A stretch of 8,806 nucleotides of DNA from Thermoprotei archaeon (lineage in GTDB: Archaea; Thermoproteota; Thermoprotei; Thermofilales; B20-G17). Position 1 is the first letter of the stretch. Every line of letters begins with the position of its first letter. Under the pieces are notes generated by a model. The model was given only the letters and a program-made list of their open reading frames with translations, searched no databases and was not told the DNA's origin. The stretch lies in assembly GCA_003650785.1 (NCBI GenBank), contig QMRW01000050.1:1-8806 (forward strand), given 5' to 3'. Of this stretch, positions 1 to 4,880 are shown piece by piece. Made by a program: the position numbers and the translations under genes.

Positions 1-731
1 ACTTCATTTGCTAGTGCTATGTTGACATCCCTATAAGCTCCTTCTACTAGCTTTTCTAACTCTGCAGCCCTAGGACTAGACATGACAATAATCCCTCTAC
101 TGGCTATTAGACTGTAGAGTGTTTTGACAATATTCGTACTCCTAGGCCCTATGCCAGCTACTATTTTTGGATATCTCTCCTCGATATCCTTTACAGCCCG
201 TCCTACCATCACTCTTTCAGGACTATAGGCTAATCCGAAATCCTCCTCAACTCTTAATCCGCTTTCTCTCTCTAATATCTCCTTCACTAATTCCTCTGTA
301 GTTCCAGGTGGGACACTAGTCTCCACCACTACTACATCTCCTCTCTTCAATCCCTTTCCTATTTTAGTAGTCGCATCAATAAGGGGATTAAAGTCAGGCT
401 CACCATTCTTGAGTAGAAGTGGAACTATCACGATTTTCAAATCACTCTCCTTCGATGCTAGAATTCCATCAGTAGTAGCCCTAAAGAACTTCTTCTCAAG
501 AGCATTTTTCAAGGTCTCGATAACTACTTTTTCTTCGTGATCTATGATACCTCTATTAAGTCTATTCACTTTATCACTATCGACATCCACTCCCAGAACC
601 TTAGCCCCTACTCTCAACCATACAGTAGCTATAGCTAGTCCCACACCCCCCATTCCATATACTGCTACTCTTAGTGCACCTTCTCTTACTCTTCTTTCTA
701 GTGTAATTTTATCCTCGAATAGTAATGGCAT
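1..731 (-). CDS. UDP-sugar 6-dehydrogenase (UDP-ManNAc/UDP-Glc dehydrogenase family), 3' end outside window
   Basis: I translated this frame by hand from the ATG at 731; it stays open for 243 codons to the window edge. The family oxidises a UDP-hexose to a UDP-uronic acid with two NAD+, in the cytoplasm, feeding glycan synthesis. The N-terminal Rossmann fold is visible: the glycine motif GMGGVGLA (residues 26-33) follows the beta strand RVAVY, and the acidic end of strand 2 is VDVDSD (48-53). Further family landmarks are SVPPGTTEE (139-147), YSPERV (169-174) and ELEKLVEGAYRDVNIALANE (224-243), which carries the conserved Lys (K227) of the linker helix; the NIA..NE ending fits WecC-type UDP-ManNAc dehydrogenases. 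The catalytic cysteine and C-terminal sugar-binding domain lie beyond the window. The usual GlGyVGL motif has Gly in place of Tyr. A GGAG at 738-741 precedes the start, and a TATA element lies at 759-768. The family is secure, the exact sugar is not. Confidence 0.9.
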   Translation of the reverse strand, partial: MPLLFEDKITLERRVREGALRVAVYGMGGVGLAIATVWLRVGAKVLGVDVDSDKVNRLNRGIIDHEEKVVIETLKNALEKKFFRATTDGILASKESDLKIVIVPLLLKNGEPDFNPLIDATTKIGKGLKRGDVVVVETSVPPGTTEELVKEILERESGLRVEEDFGLAYSPERVMVGRAVKDIEERYPKIVAGIGPRSTNIVKTLYSLIASRGIIVMSSPRAAELEKLVEGAYRDVNIALANE

Positions 732-758
732 TATCGTCTCCAGTAAACTAGTTTGTAG

Positions 759-768
759 AAATATATAA
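759..768 (-). promoter_or_regulatory. TATA box for the UDP-sugar dehydrogenase
   Basis: On the minus strand this reads TTATATATTT. Its centre is about 32 bases upstream of the ATG at 731, so initiation some 25 bases downstream would give a leader of only a few bases. Archaeal TATA boxes of this kind bind TBP. Seen in sequence; the start site is inferred. Confidence 0.5.
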
Positions 769-1013
769 TGTTCTCTATTAAGAGTATAGTCTTCTCTTCT
801 TTCTTACGAGTGATAAGTTTAAGTAGCATTTAGGGAGCAGAGTTTTACGAGACTAGTCACTTGCTTTAGCCTTCAATTACTCCCGTCGCTCCTTGTTAGA
901 GAGGTTGGACTTTTTCCATGTAGAACTTCTCCAGTCTAATACTTCTAACAGTCTTCTCTGAAGCCTCCAACTCTTTCTTCTGATGTTTCTAACCGCTAAA
1001 CTAGGTGATCTCT

Positions 1014-1033
1014 TACTTGAGTATACTCAAGTA
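1014..1033. repeat. Perfect 20-bp palindrome, operator-like
   Basis: The sequence TACTTGAGTATACTCAAGTA equals its own reverse complement with no spacer. It lies in the middle of the spacer, about 280 bases from the dehydrogenase start and 365 from the phosphohydrolase start, so it does not overlap either core promoter. Such sites can bind a dimeric regulator or form a cruciform. A second, weaker inverted repeat CTACT-TTA-AGTAG follows at 1034-1046. Function unknown. Confidence 0.5.
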
Positions 1034-1358
1034 CTACTTTAAGTAGCAATAAGTCACTGTAAGGGTTGCATATGGATTTCCTAGTATATCTATGACAAGT
1101 CCTAGGGTTTCTTCTGTTATAATTGCTATTAAATTTACCAAGAATATTAATAATGCCTGTTATTCTTCATTCTCTCGTTTTTCTCTTCGCTTTTCTAGCT
1201 GATGTGAATACTATGGGTTTTGTATGCGTGAAAACTTAAACGGGAACGTTCAAGTTAAACTGAAGAATTCCTAGTTTTCAAATATCGGACTCTTTCATAA
1301 TCATTCTAGCATATAGTATTTTTCAGAATCTCCTTAGCTTACATAACAAGCTCATAAA

Positions 1359-1367
1359 CTTATATCT
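1359..1367 (+). promoter_or_regulatory. TATA box for the phosphohydrolase gene
   Basis: The plus strand reads CTTATATCT, centred about 36 bases before the ATG at 1399. Initiation about 26 bases downstream would give a leader near 10 bases. No clear Shine-Dalgarno site lies between it and the start, which suits a short-leader transcript. Confidence 0.5.
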
Positions 1368-1398
1368 ACATAAGGATAAAAAGCTAGGCGAAAATACT

Positions 1399-3309
1399 AT
1401 GAAGAGAGTTAAAGATGTTATTGTAATAGGATTAGATGGAGCTATGTTGTCTTTTGTGAAGAAATTTGTTTCGGAAGGAGAATTACCAACTTTTGAGAGC
1501 CTGATATCAGAGGGCGTAATTGCTGAGTCAGTCCCATGTCCTCCCTGTGACACTCCTACAAACTGGACTACAATTGCTACTGGAGCCACTACAGCTGTTC
1601 ATGGTGTAACTAGCTTTTACCTCCACTTTCCTGGAGAACCCCTTGAATTAGGCTTGAAGTTGAGACATCGTGGACAACTAGCTGAATTTTGTAAAGCCGA
1701 ATACATTTGGGAAGTTGCAGATAGATATAAAATCAGGACTCTAGTAGTTAACTATCCAGCAGGTTGGACTAGTAAATTAAAGAGAGGAGATATGATAGTT
1801 GGATCATGGTCTATGCCTAACGTACCACCTAAAGTGTTAGTTAATAGTTACACATATAGTACTCTTCCAATAAAGAAAGAAAAACCCATTGAGCTCGTGG
1901 GCAAGGTTAAGGAAGTTGAGGGGTTAAAGAGTTTCTCTCCTATTATGAAAGTTAGGGTAAAAGTAGAAGAGAATAAGACGTTAATATCTCCTATCTTACT
2001 GGATCTCTACGTATCCGATTCGAAAGGAGAAGGCTATGATAGTGTAATTCTCATACGAAATGATAAGAAGTATATCATTAAATGTTCAGAGTGGAGCGAT
2101 TGGATTCCAATAACTCTAAACACTAAGTATGGAAAGCTTAAAGGGCTTTTCAAGATTAGAGTTTTAGAACTATCTAAAGATGGTAAGCTCATAAGAGTCG
2201 AGTTTTCAAGAATAATTAACGTCGATGGATGGGCTCGACCAAATGAACTAGGAGAGGAATTAGTAAGAAGGGCTGGCTTACCTGAGGGTTTCTTTGAAGA
2301 AGTTGGGAAAGACTATGTAATTTATGGTAAGGAGTATCCCTATCTAGTTGGTATGGCAAGGGAAGCTAGAGGTTTAGTTAGAGTGATAAGCTACTTGAAA
2401 CGGACTAGAGGATGGAGAATGTGCTATCTACACTACCACATATTCGATGCTGCTAACCATAGGTTCCTAAAATTCTCATATAGAGGTTCACCATTTTATG
2501 ATGAGGTAAAGGCTGAGAAGGCTAATGAAGGAATGAAACTTGCTTACAAAATTGCTGATGAATTTTTGAAAAGCCTTTTGGATAAGTGTACATCTAACGA
2601 CACATTGGTGATAGTAGTGTCTGACCATGGAGCTGTGCCATCATGGAGTGTAGTTTCCATAAGGAAAGCGTTAGTGGATGCAGGTCTCTTAGCCTACAAA
2701 TGGGATGAAGAGTTAAATAAGTACAGGGTCGATTGGTCTAGGACAAGGGCTTTTCCATATTATGAACCAGCTTATATATGGATTAATCTAAAAGGTAGAG
2801 ACCCTAGTGGGATAGTTAGCCCTAGTGAGTATGAAGAAGTAAGAGAAGAGGTAATCAGGGCTCTATACAACATTAAGGATGAAGAAAGTGGAGTATGTCC
2901 AGTGGAGTTAGCTGTAAGGAAAGAGGAGGATCCATATGTGGGAAATAGGGAGAAAATAGCTGAGACTATTGGGGATGTGATTTATTATCTAAGACCAGGC
3001 TACCAACTTTATGATGGAATTATAGAAGGATTAGATAGTGAGTTTATGTCATTAGATGAGTTTAAAAAGGGATACACGTGGAGAGCTGAGAGGGTTTTTG
3101 GAGCACACGCTTACTATCAACCTACCACAAGAGTAGAAGAGTTTACAGTGAATGGAATACTTATAGTCAAAGGACCTGAAATTGTTAAAGGTGAAGAGAT
3201 TAAAGATCCAATAAAGCTAATAGACATAGTCCCAACGATATCTCATCTATTAAATATACCACCTCCCAAGGATTGTGAAGGCAAATTATTAGAGGAAATT
3301 CTCAAATAG
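1399..3309 (+). CDS. Alkaline-phosphatase-superfamily phosphodiesterase/phosphohydrolase (type I phosphodiesterase/nucleotide pyrophosphatase fold)
   Basis: This 636-residue protein carries the full two-metal active site of the superfamily: D13 in VIGLDGA, nucleophile candidate T52 in DTPTNWTTIATG (51-62), D350 and H354 in HIFDAANH, D409 and H410 in VVSDHGA, and H570 in VFGAH. The enzymes hydrolyse phosphate mono- or diesters through a covalent phospho-threonine/serine intermediate. Between about residues 145 and 275 there is a beta-rich insertion, which is a place where members of this superfamily differ and often determine substrate. No signal peptide or membrane segment is seen, so a cytoplasmic enzyme is likely. 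It diverges from a UDP-sugar dehydrogenase gene, which hints at glycan or nucleotide-sugar substrates, but that is inference. It resembles the large archaeal group of predicted phosphohydrolases rather than classical PhoA. The substrate cannot be told from sequence alone. Confidence 0.88.
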   Translation: MKRVKDVIVIGLDGAMLSFVKKFVSEGELPTFESLISEGVIAESVPCPPCDTPTNWTTIATGATTAVHGVTSFYLHFPGEPLELGLKLRHRGQLAEFCKAEYIWEVADRYKIRTLVVNYPAGWTSKLKRGDMIVGSWSMPNVPPKVLVNSYTYSTLPIKKEKPIELVGKVKEVEGLKSFSPIMKVRVKVEENKTLISPILLDLYVSDSKGEGYDSVILIRNDKKYIIKCSEWSDWIPITLNTKYGKLKGLFKIRVLELSKDGKLIRVEFSRIINVDGWARPNELGEELVRRAGLPEGFFEEVGKDYVIYGKEYPYLVGMAREARGLVRVISYLKRTRGWRMCYLHYHIFDAANHRFLKFSYRGSPFYDEVKAEKANEGMKLAYKIADEFLKSLLDKCTSNDTLVIVVSDHGAVPSWSVVSIRKALVDAGLLAYKWDEELNKYRVDWSRTRAFPYYEPAYIWINLKGRDPSGIVSPSEYEEVREEVIRALYNIKDEESGVCPVELAVRKEEDPYVGNREKIAETIGDVIYYLRPGYQLYDGIIEGLDSEFMSLDEFKKGYTWRAERVFGAHAYYQPTTRVEEFTVNGILIVKGPEIVKGEEIKDPIKLIDIVPTISHLLNIPPPKDCEGKLLEEILK

Positions 3310-3437
3310 AATTATTTTCTGCTCATCTTTCAACAGTAGGATACTTAAAATCCATGGCTTCTACTGCGTTTAGAACATGAACTATATTCATGTTCCATAA
3401 TCTCTAGTCTTCATGATGAGGAATAGCTCTACAGGTG
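3310..3437. other. Convergent intergenic region with a hairpin
   Basis: These 128 bases lie between the phosphohydrolase stop and the stop of the minus-strand AbrB pseudogene. A short T-rich run (ATTATTTTCT) just after the plus-strand stop may help termination, but it is weak. A 22-codon minus-strand ORF (3323-3391, starting MNIVHV) exists but has no ribosome-binding site or known motif, so I do not call it a gene. Confidence 0.4.
3373..3395. repeat. Inverted repeat with 9-bp arms, possible bidirectional terminator or hairpin
   Basis: GAACATGAA and TTCATGTTC flank a 5-base loop (CTATA). It lies between two converging genes, where a stem could act in termination or RNA stability for either transcript. 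There is no strong T tract next to it, so the terminator reading is tentative. Confidence 0.4.
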
Positions 3438-3859
3438 CTACAGGAGAGATATGATCTCTCTCCTCCTAGCTTCCTTGAGTACTTTCATAATCCATTCATG
3501 ATGCTCATCCCTGGGGTTAAGGGCTAGCATGAATCTGGTTTCAACAAGTACCTTTAGAACTATCCTAGTAGCAACTCTCCTTAGGTTACGGCTAAAAGTT
3601 AAGTCTCCTAGCACTTCCTCTAGTACTCTAAATGGATTCTCACACCTCTCAATGATGATCTTACCACTACGGATAGATAATAGTACTTCATCACCCTTTT
3701 GAATACCCAGAGTCTCTCTAAACTCCTAGGTAGAACTATCCTACCCTTAACATCAATGTGGACTCTAGCGTCGTGGTCCCACCAGATATAAAAATAAGAC
3801 CCACACAAAATTTTTCCCACTAATATAATGGTGGGAATAACTTTAGGATATGTCTCCAT
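3438..3859 (-). pseudogene. AbrB/MazE/SpoVT-family DNA-binding protein, broken by a one-base frameshift
   Basis: The first frame gives DARVHIDVKGRIVLPR, the hallmark N-terminus of swapped-hairpin AbrB domains, then loses all similarity. Shifting by -1 at base 3725 continues it as EFRETLGIQKGDEVLL and then SIRSGKIIIE, exactly the family pattern, followed by a helical C-terminal half starting ENPFRVLEEVLGDLTF and ending at a TAG at 3438-3440. Restored, it would be about 140 residues from the ATG at 3859. One missing G (AGGGAG read as AGGAG) explains the break; there is no classic slippery heptamer. The N-terminal extension before DARVH is odd, and a TATA-like TTTTTATATC at about 3785-3794 would place transcription near 3763, so the start is uncertain. 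The protein would be a transcription regulator or antitoxin-like protein, but no toxin gene lies beside it. A sequencing error instead of a true mutation is possible. Confidence 0.75.
3814..3837. promoter_or_regulatory. Inverted repeat around a TATA-like core, operator candidate
   Basis: TTCCCAC (3814-3820) and GTGGGAA (3831-3837) are perfect 7-bp arms around TAATATAATG, whose minus-strand reading contains TTATATTA. AbrB-family genes are often autoregulated through palindromes over their own promoter, and this one lies within the 5' part of the broken AbrB gene as opened from the ATG at 3859. If it is the operator, the real start lies downstream of it. Confidence 0.35.
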
Positions 3860-4043
3860 CCTTTCTTCTCAGTTGGTCATCTTCATTCTGACGAGCCTTA
3901 GATACAAGAGTACATCTAAGATTCATCCCCTCAACTTTTACTGGATCGTTTATATTGACTGTGAAACGTAAGAGTTTCATAAGCTTTTTTCTCATAGAAC
4001 GCCTACTAATACCTACGAAGAGTGGAACTGCTACAGAAGGCAT
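3843..4043 (-). CDS. Doubtful small hypothetical protein (66 codons)
   Basis: An ATG-started frame of 66 residues, rich in Lys and Arg, overlaps the ATG of the AbrB pseudogene by 17 bases. It begins MPSVAVPLFVGISRRSMRKK; a second Met lies at residue 22. I recognise no family or motif and see no Shine-Dalgarno site or clear TATA box at a fitting distance. The overlap with the next gene is the only hint of translation coupling. It may be a chance ORF or a decayed gene in a generally degraded region. Confidence 0.25.
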   Translation of the reverse strand: MPSVAVPLFVGISRRSMRKKLMKLLRFTVNINDPVKVEGMNLRCTLVSKARQNEDDQLRRKDGDIS

Positions 4044-4223
4044 GATTGGCGAGATGTCTTAGTAAGAGCTTCAGAATGCGCGTATCATGAGGATAATTTT
4101 ACTCGAACATACATTTAAGCTAAGAGTATCATCAAAGTTCGATTAATTCCACCTACCAAGTTAAACTCACTACTATTTACTGTTGAAATTGTAGTATTGA
4201 GAATTTCACTCAACTTGATTTGG
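4044..4223. other. Intergenic region downstream of rpl37e
   Basis: This AT-rich stretch follows the L37e stop on the minus strand. It contains an inverted repeat GAAATT-11 bases-AATTTC (about 4185-4207) that could be part of a transcript end, without a T run. A TGATGA (4129-4134, minus) and a CTGA (4071-4074, minus) are present, but spacing and the missing internal boxes do not fit a C/D-box RNA. Nothing else is supported. Confidence 0.35.
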
Positions 4224-4412
4224 CTATACTATTCTTACCCTATTGACCTTCTTTCTCTGCCAGGAGTATTTTCTAATTCTTTTAGACCTTCCGAAGCCAC
4301 ATGCAGCACAATAGTGTTTTCTGACATGATAGCTATGTCTACCACATCTCCTGCATCTAATATGTGTCTTGCCTCTACTGCGTTTACCAAATGAAGTAGT
4401 ACCCTTCACCAT
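4224..4412 (-). CDS. rpl37e: Large-subunit ribosomal protein L37e
   Basis: This 62-residue basic protein is a clear L37e, a component of the archaeal and eukaryotic large ribosomal subunit that binds rRNA. It begins MVKGTTSFGKRSRGKTH, the conserved N-terminus, and carries a zinc ribbon with C20-X2-C23 and C35-X2-C38 followed by the conserved CGFGRSKRIRKYSW. The length is normal. An AGGTGA Shine-Dalgarno site lies about 6 bases before the ATG. It is 45 bases downstream of the LSm gene on the same strand, an arrangement conserved in many archaea, so the two are almost certainly co-transcribed. Confidence 0.97.
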   Translation of the reverse strand: MVKGTTSFGKRSRGKTHIRCRRCGRHSYHVRKHYCAACGFGRSKRIRKYSWQRKKVNRVRIV

Positions 4413-4418
4413 GTTTAG

Positions 4419-4424
4419 TCACCT
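4419..4424 (-). promoter_or_regulatory. Shine-Dalgarno site of rpl37e
   Basis: On the minus strand AGGTGA lies 6 bases before the ATG at 4412. It matches the complement of the archaeal 16S rRNA 3' end (UCACCU) and shows that internal genes of operons here use Shine-Dalgarno initiation. Confidence 0.6.
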
Positions 4425-4457
4425 ATACTCATACTTCCAATCCCTTTCACTACTACC

Positions 4458-4715
4458 CTATGCCTGTACTGGACTCACAAATACTACATTATCTCCTCTA
4501 AGTAGTATACATCCTAGTTTACGAACTCTATCTCTCCTTATCTCCTCAGCCTCATCTATTAGCAGGTTCATGTGCTGATCAAAACTCTTGAGTACACCTC
4601 TGATCTCTCTCCCCCCTTTGAGTCTCACTAGTACTATTGTCCCTAGGGATCTAGCTAGTATCTGGGCTGTAGCACTGAACCAGGTGCTCTCTCCTGGATT
4701 CACACCACGACTCAT
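4458..4715 (-). CDS. Sm-like archaeal protein (LSm/SmAP)
   Basis: This 85-residue protein has both Sm motifs. Sm1 spans about residues 24-58, from LGTIVLVRLKGG to the DQHMNLLIDEAEE stretch with the RNA-contacting D46, H48 and N50. Sm2 spans about 67-82, with LLRGDNVVFVSP containing R73-G74-D75-N76. Archaeal LSm proteins form heptameric rings that bind U-rich RNA and tRNA-related RNAs. An N-terminal tail of about 23 residues precedes the Sm fold, a bit longer than minimal SmAPs. The start is supported by GGTGAT 3 bases upstream and by a TATA element at 4754-4761. Rpl37e follows on the same strand. Confidence 0.95.
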   Translation of the reverse strand: MSRGVNPGESTWFSATAQILARSLGTIVLVRLKGGREIRGVLKSFDQHMNLLIDEAEEIRRDRVRKLGCILLRGDNVVFVSPVQA

Positions 4716-4753
4716 TCGATCACCGATAATGCCTTCATGTAAGATAGAGAAGA

Positions 4754-4761
4754 CATAAAAA
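4754..4761 (-). promoter_or_regulatory. TATA box of the LSm-rpl37e operon
   Basis: The minus strand reads TTTTTATG, centred about 42 bases before the LSm ATG. Initiation about 26 bases downstream gives a leader of about 16 bases, enough to hold the GGTGAT Shine-Dalgarno site. Confidence 0.45.
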
Positions 4762-4790
4762 TCTTACCATCATATTAGCCCCTACTCAGC

Positions 4791-4822
4791 TCAATTTTTA
4801 GCTTTAGGGTATTCAAAATTGA
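4791..4822. repeat. Inverted repeat downstream of the ATP-cone gene
   Basis: TCAATTTT (4791-4798) and AAAATTGA (4815-4822) form 8-bp arms around a 16-base loop. The right arm also sits in a compact 14-bp palindrome ATTCAAAATTGAAT (4811-4824). It lies between the end of the ATP-cone gene and the LSm promoter on the minus strand, a fitting place for a transcript end or a boundary element. Function is not shown. Confidence 0.35.
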
Positions 4823-4880
4823 ATTTCTGAGAACAATACACCTCTAGCTATATCTTGAAATCGAAGAGAGAATATACACC

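Larger units (their letters stand above)
732..1398. other. Long divergent intergenic spacer without a convincing gene
   Basis: This 667-base AT-rich stretch separates two divergently transcribed genes. Reading six frames I find only short open stretches; the longest hand-read one on the minus strand around 885-985 (a run of about 28-35 charged codons) shows no recognisable motif. It holds a TATA element at each end, a perfect 20-bp palindrome at 1014-1033, and the 11-mer TTTAAGTAGCA twice (818-828 and 1038-1048). No tRNA-like T-arm, GC-rich structured RNA or C/D-box pair was found. It could contain remnants of a decayed gene, but nothing supports a name. Confidence 0.6.

Noticed and set aside
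544..768. 74-codon plus-strand frame over the UDP-sugar dehydrogenase start
   Set aside because: Low-complexity Ser/Thr/Leu/Pro composition and antisense to a clear gene.
818..1048. TTTAAGTAGCA at both ends of a 231-base segment, suspected small mobile element
   Set aside because: An 11-bp direct repeat is common by chance; there are no terminal inverted repeats or target duplications.
1323..1589. 88-codon minus-strand frame over the phosphohydrolase start
   Set aside because: It overlaps the conserved N-terminus of the phosphohydrolase and has no motif of its own.
3360..3372. 13-mer TCTACTGCGTTTA shared with rpl37e (4374-4386), suspected gene fragment
   Set aside because: One such shared 13-mer is expected by chance in a window of this size, and similarity does not extend.
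3323..3391. 22-codon minus-strand ORF starting MNIVHV
   Set aside because: No ribosome-binding site, no known motif, and it runs through the inverted repeat at 3373-3395.
3412..3462. ATGATGA box and GAGAGAT-ATG-ATCTCTC hairpin on the plus strand, suspected RNA
   Set aside because: No D box follows, and the hairpin falls in the 3' coding end of the AbrB pseudogene.
4071..4134. Possible C/D-box small RNA on the minus strand (TGATGA ... CTGA)
   Set aside because: The spacing between the boxes does not fit, there is no D' box, and the putative C' box is poor.
4131..4160. GTTCGATTAATTCC resembling a tRNA T-arm
   Set aside because: No acceptor, D-arm or anticodon stem can be folded around it.
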